The notes under the pieces were generated by a model that worked only from the letters and a program-made list of their open reading frames with translations, searched no databases and was not told where the DNA came from. Positions 50,821 through 61,541 of a DNA stretch of 64,000 nucleotides are shown piece after piece (the stretch's first letter is position 1; every line of letters begins with the position of its first letter). Made by a program: the position numbers and the translations under genes. Origin of the DNA: Aeromonas veronii bv. veronii. GTDB lineage: Bacteria > Pseudomonadota > Gammaproteobacteria > Enterobacterales > Aeromonadaceae. The DNA is taken from the NCBI RefSeq assembly GCF_000820225.1, contig NZ_CDDK01000040.1, positions 120,858 through 184,857 of the forward strand, read 5' to 3'.

Positions 50821-51729
50821 ATGCTAGAAGAGCTGAACGCCAAAGAAAAATACAGTTTTAACAAACTGCAAAAGCGCCTGCGGCGCAACGTGGGTCAGGC
50901 CATTGCCGACTTCAACATGATTGAAGAGGGCGACAAGGTCATGGTCTGCCTCTCCGGCGGCAAGGACAGCTTCGGTATGCTCGACATACTGATGAGCCTC
51001 AAAGCCAGCGCCCCCATCCATTTCGATCTGGTTGCCGTCAACCTGGATCAGAAGCAGCCCGGCTTCCCCGTGCATGTGCTGCCCGAGTACTTGGACTCCC
51101 TCGGTATCGAGTACAAGATCGTCGAGGAAGATACCTACTCCATCGTCAAGGAGAAGGTACCGGAAGGCAAAACCACCTGCTCCCTCTGCTCACGGCTGCG
51201 TCGCGGTATTCTCTACCGCACCGCCCAGGAGCTGGGTTGCACCAAGATTGCCCTTGGCCACCATCGCGATGACATCCTCGAGACCCTGTTCCTCAACATG
51301 TTCTACGGTGGCAAGCTCAAGTCCATGCCGCCCAAGCTGGTGAGCGACGATGGCAAGAACGTGGTGATCCGCCCGCTAGCCTACTGCAAAGAGAAGGATC
51401 TGATCCGCTACGCCGACGTCAAAGCCTTCCCCATCATTCCGTGCAACCTGTGCGGCTCGCAGGAGAACCTGCAGCGTCAGGCCATCAAGCAGATGATGCA
51501 GGATTGGGATCGCCGCTTCCCCGGTCGTATCGAAACCATGTTCACCGCCATTCAGGACGTGATCCCGAGCCACCTGCTCGACCACAAGCTGTTTGACTTC
51601 AAGAGCATCAACCGCGACTCCGGCATCATCGATGGGGGCGACAAGGCGTTTGATCCGCCCGAGATGCCAAAGGCGCCGCTGCTGGACATCGACGAGATGG
51701 ACATGCTGGATGTGATTGAAGTGCGCTAA
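50821..51729 (+). CDS. ttcA: tRNA 2-thiocytidine biosynthesis protein TtcA
   Basis: A 302-residue enzyme. The PP-loop [10 protein letters not shown] (ATP pyrophosphatase) and two CxxC motifs (CSLC and CNLC) that bind an iron-sulfur cluster are present. TtcA thiolates C32 of several tRNAs in the cytoplasm, using sulfur from IscS. The E. coli fnr-uspE-ttcA order is conserved here. Start chosen at 50821, with a weak ribosome site. Confidence 0.95.
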   Translation: MLEELNAKEKYSFNKLQKRLRRNVGQAIADFNMIEEGDKVMVCLSGGKDSFGMLDILMSLKASAPIHFDLVAVNLDQKQPGFPVHVLPEYLDSLGIEYKIVEEDTYSIVKEKVPEGKTTCSLCSRLRRGILYRTAQELGCTKIALGHHRDDILETLFLNMFYGGKLKSMPPKLVSDDGKNVVIRPLAYCKEKDLIRYADVKAFPIIPCNLCGSQENLQRQAIKQMMQDWDRRFPGRIETMFTAIQDVIPSHLLDHKLFDFKSINRDSGIIDGGDKAFDPPEMPKAPLLDIDEMDMLDVIEVR

Positions 51730-51760
51730 GCCGCGCTCACAGGGCAAACGCCACACAATA

Positions 51761-51787
51761 AAAAAGGAGCGATGATCGCTCCTTTTT
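51761..51787 (+). terminator. Terminator of ttcA
   Basis: A perfect 12-bp stem AAAAAGGAGCGA/TCGCTCCTTTTT, triloop TGA; A- and T-runs on both strands, so it can also end the minus-strand DUF2987 transcript. Confidence 0.92.
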
Positions 51788-51831
51788 GCTTTCTTGATCT
51801 GCCTGTTACCAACGTGACAGCACCATCTATA

Positions 51832-52518
51832 TCAGCCCTTGTGCAACCAGGGGGTCAGTCGCAGCACGTCACCCTGCAGGCGCAGTTGCCCGGCAGCGAA
51901 CGCGGCCAGTTGCTCATTGCTAAGCAACAGATGGCCTTCCTGCCAGGGCAGCGCTTCCTGACGGGCGCCATCAATCAGATAAGCTGTTCCGCTCTGCTGC
52001 ACCAGGGTAATCCGCACCCCTTCCATCTTCGGCAGGAAGTGCTTGCCGACCATGCCCGCCATCTTGTCGAGCAGCGACTGCATCTGCTGCTGACGTGCCG
52101 CCAGCTCGGCCACCGGCAGCTCGGGTCCGTTCGGCGCATCGGCCATCACCTGTACCGTCATATCGCATGTAGCGTGCTCTTCTTTCAGGCCGACGGTCAC
52201 GATCCCCTTGTCGAGGTTGAGATCCTCATCAAAAGGCAGGCGCAGTTCGCTATCGATTGTTACCTCGCCCGCAACCTCCTTGCTGTCGGTTGCAACCCGG
52301 GCAAAGGTGAGGCCACAGCGCTGACCATTTTGCGGATCGGTCAGATAAAACCCCAGTCTGGCGTGACCAAACTCCCCTTTGGCAAAGGTCTTCATCTGGC
52401 TGTAGAAGGTGCTGTATTGCAGATCCAGCACCGGCTCAGCCAGCGCCAGCCCTGGCAGCAAGAGCGTGGCCAGCAGGCTCTGGCGCACAGCCTTGGTCAC
52501 TCCATATCGACGGGTCAT
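51832..52518 (-). CDS. DUF2987 periplasmic protein
   Basis: A 228-residue protein with a basic-plus-hydrophobic signal peptide (LLATLLLPGLALA at about 15-27). The mature protein begins EPVLDLQYSTFYSQMKTFAKG, as in DUF2987 proteins of Aeromonas, Shewanella and Vibrio. It contains two cysteines that could form a disulfide. The function is unknown. AAGGA lies before the ATG; it follows the membrane protein gene by 16 bases. Confidence 0.82.
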   Translation of the reverse strand: MTRRYGVTKAVRQSLLATLLLPGLALAEPVLDLQYSTFYSQMKTFAKGEFGHARLGFYLTDPQNGQRCGLTFARVATDSKEVAGEVTIDSELRLPFDEDLNLDKGIVTVGLKEEHATCDMTVQVMADAPNGPELPVAELAARQQQMQSLLDKMAGMVGKHFLPKMEGVRITLVQQSGTAYLIDGARQEALPWQEGHLLLSNEQLAAFAAGQLRLQGDVLRLTPWLHKG

Positions 52519-52534
52519 TCAACGTCCTTTTGCA

Positions 52535-53272
52535 TCATGCATTGAAATGGTTGGGGCCTTCTGTCACCTCGTTAACCTCTACACCTACCCCGCAGAGATC
52601 CCGATAGAGGATCCCCTTGCAGTTGAAATAGAGCGGTGCCACCCAGATAAGCCCCAACCCCATGGGGATCAGAGCCAGGAAGAAGAGCGCGGTCATCACG
52701 CCGTGGAACAGCACAATGCTGGGCCAGCCGCGTGCAAAGAGTTTGAGAGAAACCAGAATGGCCTGGGGCGGCGTCAGGCCACGCTCCAGCACAAGCGGGA
52801 CGGTAAAGAGCAGCCCCATGCCGATCAGGGCCGAGGGGATGAAAGAGAGCACGGCGGGCAATCCCAGCAGATCGAACAGCGGGCCAAACAGGCTGGTGAG
52901 CAGACTGCCAAGCAGGCTGAGCATGCCGAGGCGTACAAAGTGGCGGAAGAAGTCGAACACCTGGTTGGCCCGGGCGCGCACCCCGACCGACTGCTGCAAC
53001 CCCAACATATCGAGGGAGCTGGTCATGGGGGCCATCACCACCGTCATCAACAGGCTCAGCACCATGGCCACATTCATCTGGCTGTCATCCCCCAGATAGG
53101 GCAACAGCAGCACATTGCTTAGCAGGATCCAGATCGCCGTCACCCCGACAATCGCCAGCAGCAGGCCAAATCCGGTACGGCGGGTCTGTTGCCATCCCTC
53201 CTGGATGACCCCTTTCAGATCAAGGCGGTAGCCCTGGTTCAGAGACTGCTCAAGGGAGCCGCCAATACGCAT
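52535..53272 (-). CDS. Multi-pass inner membrane protein, family not recognised
   Basis: A 245-residue protein with about six membrane helices (for example FGLLLAIVGVTAIWILLSNV and FIPSALIGMGLLFTVPLVLE) and a short cytosolic C-terminus. The start at 53272 (MRIGGSLEQSLNQG) excludes an upstream open stretch that is unlike the rest. I compared it mentally with UPF0259 (YciC) and could not support that assignment. Cotranscribed with the DUF2987 gene, and divergent from potA. Confidence 0.75.
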   Translation of the reverse strand: MRIGGSLEQSLNQGYRLDLKGVIQEGWQQTRRTGFGLLLAIVGVTAIWILLSNVLLLPYLGDDSQMNVAMVLSLLMTVVMAPMTSSLDMLGLQQSVGVRARANQVFDFFRHFVRLGMLSLLGSLLTSLFGPLFDLLGLPAVLSFIPSALIGMGLLFTVPLVLERGLTPPQAILVSLKLFARGWPSIVLFHGVMTALFFLALIPMGLGLIWVAPLYFNCKGILYRDLCGVGVEVNEVTEGPNHFNA

Positions 53273-53473
53273 TTTATTACTCAATTGACTATCCAATATC
53301 GAAAACGACCAAATCAGGTGGCACATTATAGCGATTTGGTCTGCTATTCGTAGCCGTTTTTCCTGCGCACTTGCGGCTAATTCGGGCCAAAAAGCCTTTA
53401 ATTTCATGTGTCGGCTGCATAGAATGCGGCCCTCTTTCAACACGATGGCCACTGGCTGGGGTGAGACTGGCGG

Positions 53474-54563
<1,090 letters not shown>

Positions 54564-54577
<14 letters not shown>

Positions 54578-55451
54578 TCTGCGGGTACCGCACAGCTTTG
54601 CCCACAATGGCTTTCGCAACGGGGCCATCGCGCTGATCCTGGGCTGGCTGACGCTGTTTGTCTTCCTGCCCAACCTGATGATCATCGGCGTCAGCTTCCT
54701 GACCCGGGACGAGTCCGAGCTTATCGCGCCGCTCTTTACCCTGAGCAACTATGGCCGCCTGCTGGATCCCCTCTATTTCGAGGTGCTGCTCCACTCCCTC
54801 TGGCTGGCGCTGCTCGCCACAAGCATCTGCCTGCTGGTGGGCTACCCCTTTGCCTGGCTGCTGGCTCATCTGCCAGCGCGTATCCGCCCGCTGCTGCTGT
54901 TTCTGGTGGTGGTGCCGTTTTGGACCAACTCCCTCATTCGTACCTATGCGCTGAAAGTGCTGCTCGGCACCCGGGGGCTGATCAATGGCTGGCTGCTGGA
55001 TCTGGGGCTTATCGAGCGACCGCTGCAGATGATGTATACCGAGGTGGCCGTCATCATCGGGCTGGTCTATGTGCTGCTCCCCTTTATGGTGCTGCCGCTC
55101 TACTCCAGCATCGAGAAGCTGGATGGCCGTTTGCTGGAGGCGGCACGAGATCTCGGCGCCAACGGCTGGCAGCGGCTGGTGCGGATCATCTTGCCCCTCA
55201 CCCTGCCCGGCATCATCGCCGGTTGTCTGCTGGTGTTCCTGCCCGCCATGGGGATGTTCTACGTCTCCGACTTGCTGGGGGGCGCCAAGCACCTGCTGAT
55301 CGGTAACCTGATCAAGACCCAGTTCCTCAACAGCCGTGACTGGCCCTTTGGCGCCGCCATCAGCGTGATGCTGACGGTGCTGATGGCGCTCTTGGTCTAC
55401 TGCTACTGGCGGGCGGGCAAGCTGCTCAGCAAGAAGGGGGAGCTGGCATGA
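54564..55451 (+). CDS. potB: Spermidine/putrescine ABC transporter permease PotB
   Basis: A 295-residue inner membrane permease with six expected helices and the EAA loop ([21 protein letters not shown]) that docks to PotA. The ATG at 54564 ([11 protein letters not shown]) is inside the end of potA; a longer in-frame ORF is a shadow of potA. It overlaps potC by four bases. Confidence 0.95.
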
Positions 55452-56218
55452 TGCGCGCACTGAAGGCTCTGTTCTTGCTGCTGGTGTTTGGCTATCTCTA
55501 TGTACCCATCGGGGTGCTGATCGCCAACTCCTTCAATCTGTCGAAATATGGCATCGACTGGCGCGGCTTTACCCTGGGCTGGTATGAGAAGCTGTTTGCC
55601 AGCGCCAGCCTGATGCAGGCGGCCCAGCACTCCCTGACCATTGCAGCCCTCACCGCCACAGCAGCGACCCTGATCGGCACTCTCACCGCCGTGGCGCTGT
55701 TTCGCTATCGCTTTCGCGGCAAGCAGTACGTGAGCGGCATGCTGTTTGTGGTGATGATGTCCCCCGATATCGTGATGGCCATCTCCCTGCTGACCCTGTT
55801 TGTGGTGACCGGCATTGCGCTGGGCTTCTGGTCGCTACTGATCGCCCACATCACCTTCTGCCTGCCGTTCGTGGTGATCACCGTCTACTCGCGGCTGTGC
55901 GGTTTTGATGTGCGGATGCTGGAGGCAGCGCGGGATCTAGGGGCTGGCGAGTGGATCATCCTGCGCCGCATCATACTGCCGCTGGCCCTGCCGGCGGTGA
56001 TGGCGGGCTGGCTGCTCTCCTTTACCCTGTCGCTGGACGACGTGGTGGTGAGCTCCTTTGTTACCGGCCCGGCCTACGAGATCCTGCCGCTCAAGATCTA
56101 CTCCATGGTCAAGGTGGGGGTCTCCCCCGAGGTCAACGCCCTGGCCACCCTGATGCTGGTCGCCTCCCTCGGGATGGTGCTGCTGGCGCAACTGTTACTG
56201 CGCAAACGGCAGGGTTGA
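55448..56218 (+). CDS. potC: Spermidine/putrescine ABC transporter permease PotC
   Basis: A 256-residue permease with six expected helices and an EAA loop ([21 protein letters not shown]). It forms the channel with PotB. The start overlaps the potB stop; potD follows 81 bases later. Confidence 0.95.
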   Translation: MMRALKALFLLLVFGYLYVPIGVLIANSFNLSKYGIDWRGFTLGWYEKLFASASLMQAAQHSLTIAALTATAATLIGTLTAVALFRYRFRGKQYVSGMLFVVMMSPDIVMAISLLTLFVVTGIALGFWSLLIAHITFCLPFVVITVYSRLCGFDVRMLEAARDLGAGEWIILRRIILPLALPAVMAGWLLSFTLSLDDVVVSSFVTGPAYEILPLKIYSMVKVGVSPEVNALATLMLVASLGMVLLAQLLLRKRQG

Positions 56219-56299
56219 CCCTGCCCGTTTCGTCCCCGCCATCTTTGGCGAACTCTGTCACGGTGGGCCGCAAGGCCCCATAACCCCAAGGAGTTGTTG

Positions 56300-57367
56300 A
56301 TGACAATCCAACACAAGGCCGGCGCCCTGCTGGCAGCCGCCCTCACCCTCACCACCCCGCTGCTGAGCCAGAGTGCTCACGCGGCCGACGACAAGGTGGT
56401 CTACTTCTACAACTGGTCGGAATATGTGCCGGACGGCCTGCTGGAGCAGTTCCAGCAAGAGACCGGTATCAAGGTGATCTACTCCACCTACGAATCCAAC
56501 GAGACCCTCTACGCCAAGCTGAAAACCCATGGCGACGGCTATGACGTGGTGGTGCCCAGCACCTATTTCATCTCGAAAATGGCCAAAGAAGGTATGTTGC
56601 AGCCGCTGGATCGCGCCCAGCTGCCCAACTTCAAGCACCTCGACCCTACCCTGCTCAACCACGAGTACGACCCGGACAACCGCTACTCCATCCCCTATAT
56701 CTGGGGCGCAACCGGGATCGGCACCAACACCGACATCATCGAGCAGCCGGTCACCAGCTGGAAGCAGCTCTGGGCACCGGAGTGGAAAGAGAGCCTGCTG
56801 CTGATGGACGATGCCCGCGAGGTGTTCCATATCGCGCTGGTGCAGCTGGGTTACAGCCCCAACACTCAAGACAAGGCGCAAATTGCCGAAGCGTTCGAAT
56901 ACCTGAAAAAGCTGATGCCAAACGTCAAGGCATTCAACTCCGACAACCCGGCCGACCCCTTTATCGCCGGTGAGGTCAATATCGGTATGCTGTGGAACGG
57001 CTCGGCCTACGGCGCCCAGCGCGAATACCCCTCCATCCAGATGACCTACCCCGAAGAAGGCGCCGTGCTCTGGATGGACAACCTCGCCATCCCGGCCAAG
57101 GCCAAGCATGTGAAAGAGGCCCACGCCCTGATCAACTTCCTGATGCGCCCCGATGTGGCCGCCAAGGTGGCCGAGGCAATTGGCTACCCCACCCCGGTCA
57201 AGGATGCTATTCCCCTGCTCACCCCGGCGTTTCGCAATAACCCCATGGTCTTCCCGAGCGACGAGATCAAACGTAAGGGCGAGTTCCAGTCCGATGTGGG
57301 TGATGCCTCCCGCCTCTACGAGCAGTACTTCCTGCAGCTGAAAGCCATGGTGGCCAAAGCGGGTTAA
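56300..57367 (+). CDS. potD: Spermidine/putrescine-binding periplasmic protein PotD
   Basis: A 355-residue binding protein. The signal peptide (residues 1-~28) ends SQSAHA. The mature protein starts ADDKVVYFYNWSEY, with the conserved polyamine-binding YNWSEYVP and YESNET blocks; GATGIGTN and a late WMDN segment are also typical. It captures polyamines for PotABC. AAGGAG precedes the ATG at 56300, so the TTG six bases upstream is not used. Confidence 0.96.
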   Translation: MTIQHKAGALLAAALTLTTPLLSQSAHAADDKVVYFYNWSEYVPDGLLEQFQQETGIKVIYSTYESNETLYAKLKTHGDGYDVVVPSTYFISKMAKEGMLQPLDRAQLPNFKHLDPTLLNHEYDPDNRYSIPYIWGATGIGTNTDIIEQPVTSWKQLWAPEWKESLLLMDDAREVFHIALVQLGYSPNTQDKAQIAEAFEYLKKLMPNVKAFNSDNPADPFIAGEVNIGMLWNGSAYGAQREYPSIQMTYPEEGAVLWMDNLAIPAKAKHVKEAHALINFLMRPDVAAKVAEAIGYPTPVKDAIPLLTPAFRNNPMVFPSDEIKRKGEFQSDVGDASRLYEQYFLQLKAMVAKAG

Positions 57368-57404
57368 ATCGGCGGTTAATCCCCCCTGACGGGGTTAATG
57401 GATT

Positions 57405-57427
57405 AAGGGGGCAATATTTGCCCCCTT
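57405..57427 (+). terminator. Terminator of potABCD
   Basis: A 10-bp stem AAGGGGGCAA/TTGCCCCCTT with a 3-base loop, then CTCTTTTTAT. Confidence 0.9.
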
Positions 57428-57873
57428 CTCTTTTTATCCACCAGCACGGTTTCTCGGCGCAATAGTCTTTAACACCGAGAGGCACGGGGAACCTCGATTC
57501 AAGGCAACATATATGAACAGCAACCGTCCTCTCAAACAGCCAGCTTCAAAGCCGATTTGAAGGGGGGTATGGTGATGATTGTGGTAAATATGGCCATCTT
57601 GATCAGATTCAGAGTTGCCCCATTGTGGGAGTACGGGAAAAATAAACGAGTTTATAAGCAATGGCTGTACAGTATTATCGAAACCGCGAACGTCCGATTA
57701 CACTTCGCTAATCGAACATACGACCCTGTATCATCGCTATGATTCATGGGTTCTAAGGTGTATCTCGCCCAATTTAAGATATGTAAAGCAAGGTATAGTA
57801 GACAGCCGAGTCCAATTGATGGTATTATTTATTACCATTACCCATCCAATCACCATTATATTACAGAGTAAAT
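57428..57873. other. Start of a low-GC island, no gene recognised
   Basis: 446 bases, increasingly AT-rich rightward. Short ORFs at 57557-57742 and 57615-57884 have no ribosome site and overlap one another; not accepted. Probably leader and foreign flank of the gene at 57874. Confidence 0.5.
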
Positions 57874-58404
57874 ATGAGTGTTGAAAGATTAGTCTTATCT
57901 AGTGAGGGACAAGAATTTTTATTATCAATATCGCCCGACTGGCCTATGATAATGATTACGGGATTAATAGGTATAGGTAGTATATTTACGTCTATAGCAG
58001 TAGGTCGTATAAGTAAACAAAATCAACAATCACAAAATTTAGCTAAAAAGGCAGAACTGCGACAAGCTTGGATAACAGAGTTGAGAGAACATATTTCTCA
58101 GTTCGTAAGTCTAGCCTCAACAATCAGAGTGAGGCGCAATATCGACAATCAGTTTTCATCTAGTGAGGCGTTTTATGAGTATCACTCACAGTTAATTACA
58201 TCAAGAACTAGAATACACCTAATGCTAGATGCCAATAAAGAATATACTGAAATCATTAAATCCCTTATTCATGATCTTTATAATGAAGCTGTTATGAAAG
58301 ATGGCGTTGCAAAAAATGTCGGGGCATACCGAAAAGCGCTTGAAGAACAGTCTCAAAAAATTTTAGAAAAAGCATGGTCAGATATTAAGTCAGAACTAAC
58401 ATAA
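57874..58404 (+). CDS. Low-GC hypothetical protein with a membrane helix and coiled coil
   Basis: A 176-residue protein whose codon use is clearly AT-rich (many ATA, TTA and AGA codons) compared with the GC-rich neighbours, so it was probably acquired horizontally. One hydrophobic segment (~25-45, MIMITGLIGIGSIFTSIAVG) is followed by a predicted coiled-coil region (~47-75, KQNQQSQNLAKKAELRQAW) and a helical C-terminal half. The family is not recognised. Similar membrane-anchor-plus-helical proteins occur in defence islands, but nothing here proves it. The ribosome site is weak. Confidence 0.65.
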   Translation: MSVERLVLSSEGQEFLLSISPDWPMIMITGLIGIGSIFTSIAVGRISKQNQQSQNLAKKAELRQAWITELREHISQFVSLASTIRVRRNIDNQFSSSEAFYEYHSQLITSRTRIHLMLDANKEYTEIIKSLIHDLYNEAVMKDGVAKNVGAYRKALEEQSQKILEKAWSDIKSELT

Positions 58405-58600
58405 TATGCATCAAGCAGAACAGTGATCTACTCATTTAAAAAACATTGTATTTAAAAGAGTATTAATATCAAAAGTTTTTATTTTAACCATGAAGCTAAT
58501 GGCCTTGAACGATAGGCTTCAGGTATGACGAGTAACAAGGCGGCCAACGCCGATTAATTCTGCGCTTTTTCATTACCCCTGTGGGGTGTAGATTGGTTGT

Positions 58601-58630
58601 GGGGGCAAACGTTGCCCCCTCTCTTTTTTC
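58601..58630 (+). terminator. Second potD-like terminator, right edge of the low-GC island
   Basis: An 8-bp stem GGGGGCAA/TTGCCCCC, 3-base loop, then TCTCTTTTTTC. Nearly identical to the potD terminator at 57405 and preceded by a similar CCCCTG-N(1-2)-GGGGT segment. Confidence 0.8.
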
Positions 58631-58704
58631 ATGACCCCTCGAGGTATCACGAAAACACGTTTTTCGCCGATATTGCGGGTGGCCTGAGCCAATCAGGAGT
58701 ATTC

Positions 58705-59322
58705 ATGTCCGATCTGACCCTCTATTTCGCTCCCGGCACTTGTGCCATGGCCGTGCAGATTGCCCTGCTGGAAGCGAATGCCCCGTTCCAACCCCGTCTC
58801 GTCAACCTCGCCGCAGGGGAGCAGCGTGATCCTTCGTATCTTGCCATCAACCCCAAAGGGCGGGTGCCTGCCCTTGTCACCGAGCAGGGCACCCTGACCG
58901 AGACCCCGGCCCTGCTGCTCTATGTGGCACAGCGCTTCCCCGATGCAAAGCTGGCACCGCTGGACAACCCGTTCCTGCTGGCCCGCATGCAGGAGGTCAA
59001 CAGCTTCCTCGCCTCCACCGTGCATGTCTCCCACGCCCACGGTCGCCGTGGCAGCCGCTGGGCCGATGACGAGCAAGCCATTGCCGCCATGCAGCAGAAA
59101 GTCGCCAGCAATATGCGCGATGGCTTTGCCCAGATTGAGCAGCACTATCTGGCAGGCCCCTGGGTGCTGGGCGAGCAGTTCAGCGTGGCGGATATCTATC
59201 TGTTCGTGGTCGCGGGCTGGCTGAAAAGCGATGGGGTCGAGATCAGTGAATTCCCCAAGGTTGCCGAGCATTATCAGCGCATGCTGAGCCGTCCGGCGAT
59301 CGCCAAGGCAGTGGCCAACTAA
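58705..59322 (+). CDS. Glutathione S-transferase family protein
   Basis: A 205-residue GST. The N-terminal thioredoxin-like domain (LTLYFAPGTCAMAVQIALLE, then KGRVPALVTEQGTLTETPAL) carries the TCAM cysteine found in beta-class GSTs and the cis-Pro/ETPAL glutathione motif. The C-terminal helical domain ends in a WLKSDGV/FPKVAEHYQRM region. Function by family: glutathione conjugation or thiol redox. AGGAG is upstream of the ATG at 58705. The gene is monocistronic with its own terminator. Confidence 0.9.
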   Translation: MSDLTLYFAPGTCAMAVQIALLEANAPFQPRLVNLAAGEQRDPSYLAINPKGRVPALVTEQGTLTETPALLLYVAQRFPDAKLAPLDNPFLLARMQEVNSFLASTVHVSHAHGRRGSRWADDEQAIAAMQQKVASNMRDGFAQIEQHYLAGPWVLGEQFSVADIYLFVVAGWLKSDGVEISEFPKVAEHYQRMLSRPAIAKAVAN

Positions 59323-59350
59323 CCATAAAATCAATAGCTCGATGAATAAC

Positions 59351-59379
59351 AAGGGTGTCAGGGCTCTGCTGACACCCTT
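59351..59379 (+). terminator. Terminator of the GST gene
   Basis: An 11-bp stem AAGGGTGTCAG/CTGACACCCTT with a 7-base loop; weak U-tract. Confidence 0.72.
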
Positions 59380-59413
59380 CCTGCCTCCTCCCCTGCACTT
59401 CTTCTCCCGCCTT

Positions 59414-59429
59414 TGAGATCGTTTTCACA
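59414..59429. promoter_or_regulatory. CRP site upstream of rbsDACBK
   Basis: TGAGATCGTTTTCACA fits TGTGA-N6-TCACA with one mismatch, 142 bases before rbsD; expected for a sugar operon. Confidence 0.65.
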
Positions 59430-59485
59430 TTTCCGTGGTTTTGCCGTGGCCCTTCCCCGGTAAAAAGCCTATCTTTGCGCCATGA

Positions 59486-59511
59486 CGCAACCGGTTGCGT
59501 AACCGGTTGCC
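59486..59511. promoter_or_regulatory. Tandem LacI-family (RbsR-type) operator
   Basis: CGCAACCGGTTGCG is a perfect 14-bp palindrome with the central CGG/CCG symmetry typical of LacI-family operators. A second copy of AACCGGTT follows at 59501-59508. Located just before rbsD. RbsR itself is outside the window. Confidence 0.75.
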
Positions 59512-59555
59512 TAGCGGTTCACAGATTGACGGGCCAAGGCCTGATGAGGTGCTGT

Positions 59556-59975
59556 ATGAAACGAGGCGTACTGCTCAATGCTCCCCTGAGTGCTCTGGTG
59601 GCACAGATGGGCCACACCGACGAGATCACCGTCTGCGATGCAGGCTTGCCCATTCCGGCAGGTCCGGAGCGGATCGATCTGGCGCTGATGGCGGGGACAC
59701 CCAGCCTTGAAACCGTACTGACCGCCCTGCTCACCGATCTGGTGGTGGAGAAGGTGATCATGGCAAGCGAGATCAAGCAGATCAGCCCCGCCGCCCATCA
59801 GGCTCTGGTCGATCAGCTTGAGGCCCACGCAGCAGCCCAGGGCAAGCCCATCACCATCGAATACTGCCTGCATGAGGAGTTCAAAACCCGCTCCCGCCAG
59901 AGCAAGGCAATCGTGCGCAGCGGCGAGGTGACTCCCTACGCCAACCTGATCCTCTGCGCCGGTGTGGCGTTCTGA
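59556..59975 (+). CDS. rbsD: D-ribose pyranase
   Basis: A 139-residue protein, the exact E. coli length. The catalytic His is in MGHTDEITVCDAGLPIP, and the C-terminus SGEVTPYANLILCAGVAF is diagnostic. It interconverts the pyranose and furanose forms of ribose so that RbsK can use the imported sugar. ATG at 59556; GAGGT upstream. First gene of rbsDACBK. Confidence 0.96.
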   Translation: MKRGVLLNAPLSALVAQMGHTDEITVCDAGLPIPAGPERIDLALMAGTPSLETVLTALLTDLVVEKVIMASEIKQISPAAHQALVDQLEAHAAAQGKPITIEYCLHEEFKTRSRQSKAIVRSGEVTPYANLILCAGVAF

Positions 59976-60011
59976 CATTCTTCAAAGAAGGCCTCTTCAA
60001 GGAAGCTGCAA

Positions 60012-61541
60012 ATGAGCACAACCTCCCCCCTCTCACCCATTCTGGAGCTGACCGGGATCGTCAAGACCTTCCCCGGTGTGCGCGCCCTCGACGAAGCGGG
60101 TCTGCGGGTCTATCCGGGCCAGGTGATGGCCCTGCTCGGTGAAAATGGCGCCGGCAAATCCACCCTGATGAAGGTGCTGACCGGCATCTATCAGGCCGAT
60201 GCGGGCAGCGTCAGCTACCGCGGCCAGCCGGTCCACTTCAAGGGCCCCCGCGACTCCCAGGATCAGGGGATCAGCATCATCCATCAGGAGCTGAACCTGC
60301 TGCCGGAGTTGTCGATTGCCGCCAACATCTTCCTCGGCCGCGAACCCCGTACCCGTTTTGGCAACATCGATCACCCGCAGTTGCGCGAGCGGGCCAGCAG
60401 CCTGCTGGGCCGACTCGGCGTCAAGCACGGGCCGGATACAAGACTTGGGGATCTGTCGATTGGCGAGCAGCAGATGGTGGAAATCGCCAAGGCGCTGTCG
60501 TTCGATGCCAGCGTCATCATCATGGATGAACCGACCGATGCGCTGACCGACACCGAAACCGAGCAACTGTTTGCGGTGATCCGCGAGCTGCGCCAGCAGG
60601 GTTGCGGCATCGTCTACATCTCTCACCGTCTCAAAGAGATCTTCCAGATCTGCGACCGGGTCACCGTGCTGCGCGACGGCAAGTGGATCGGCGAGAAGGC
60701 GGTAAGCGATCTCGATGAAGACAAAATCATCGAGATGATGGTGGGTCGGCGGCTGGAAGAGCAGTATCCGCGCCTTGAGCGCGAGCTCGGCCCCGTCAGC
60801 CTGCAAGTGAAAGCACTGGCCGGTCCCGGTGTGCGCGGGGTGAGTTTTTCCCTGCGTCAGGGGGAAATTCTGGGCTTTAGCGGCCTGATGGGCTCCGGCC
60901 GCACCGAGCTGATGAAGCTTATCTATGGCGCCAGCCCCATCAGCGCCGGTGAAGTGCAAGTTGACGGTCATGCTCTGGTGCCCAAAAGCCCGGCGGATGG
61001 GTTGGCCGCCGGCATCGCCTATATCTCCGAAGATCGCAAGGGCGATGGGCTGGTGCTGGAACTCTCGGTGCGCGAAAACATGAGTCTCTGCGCCCTCGAC
61101 GAGTTCATCAGCAACGGCAAGATTGACGGCAAGGCCGAACGGCAGGCGGTGAGCGACTATGTGCGCCTGTTCAACATCAAGACCCCGAGTCAGGATCAGC
61201 TGATAAAGCTGCTTTCCGGCGGCAACCAGCAGAAGGTGGCCATCGCCAAAGGGCTGCTGACCCGGCCCAAGGTACTGATCCTCGACGAGCCGACCCGCGG
61301 CGTCGACGTGGGGGCGAAGAAGGAAATTTATCAGCTGATCAACCAGTTCAAGAATGAGGGGATGAGCATCATTCTGGTCTCCTCCGAAATGCCGGAAGTG
61401 CTCGGCATGAGTGATCGCATCATGGTGATGCACGAAGGGCGCATCAGCGCAGAGTTCAACACCCGCGATGCCAATCAGGAGAAGCTGATGGCGGCGGCAG
61501 TCGGTAAACAGTGGCAAGCAGAGCAAGAGGCATCCCAATGA
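60012..61541 (+). CDS. rbsA: Ribose ABC transporter ATPase RbsA
   Basis: A 509-residue duplicated ATPase. Domain 1 has Walker [10 protein letters not shown] and Walker [12 protein letters not shown]; domain 2 has an atypical Walker A ([11 protein letters not shown]) and [13 protein letters not shown], as in all RbsA-type proteins. Energises import through RbsC. It overlaps rbsC by four bases. Confidence 0.96.
   Translation: MSTTSPLSPILELTGIVKTFPGVRALDEAGLRVYPGQVMALLGENGAGKSTLMKVLTGIYQADAGSVSYRGQPVHFKGPRDSQDQGISIIHQELNLLPELSIAANIFLGREPRTRFGNIDHPQLRERASSLLGRLGVKHGPDTRLGDLSIGEQQMVEIAKALSFDASVIIMDEPTDALTDTETEQLFAVIRELRQQGCGIVYISHRLKEIFQICDRVTVLRDGKWIGEKAVSDLDEDKIIEMMVGRRLEEQYPRLERELGPVSLQVKALAGPGVRGVSFSLRQGEILGFSGLMGSGRTELMKLIYGASPISAGEVQVDGHALVPKSPADGLAAGIAYISEDRKGDGLVLELSVRENMSLCALDEFISNGKIDGKAERQAVSDYVRLFNIKTPSQDQLIKLLSGGNQQKVAIAKGLLTRPKVLILDEPTRGVDVGAKKEIYQLINQFKNEGMSIILVSSEMPEVLGMSDRIMVMHEGRISAEFNTRDANQEKLMAAAVGKQWQAEQEASQ

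Noticed and set aside
52535..53272. Assignment of the membrane protein to UPF0259 (YciC)
   Set aside because: Length and helix count fit, but I could not find a shared conserved motif; left unnamed.
57557..57884. Two short overlapping ORFs in the low-GC island
   Set aside because: No ribosome sites, mutual overlap and no sequence features.
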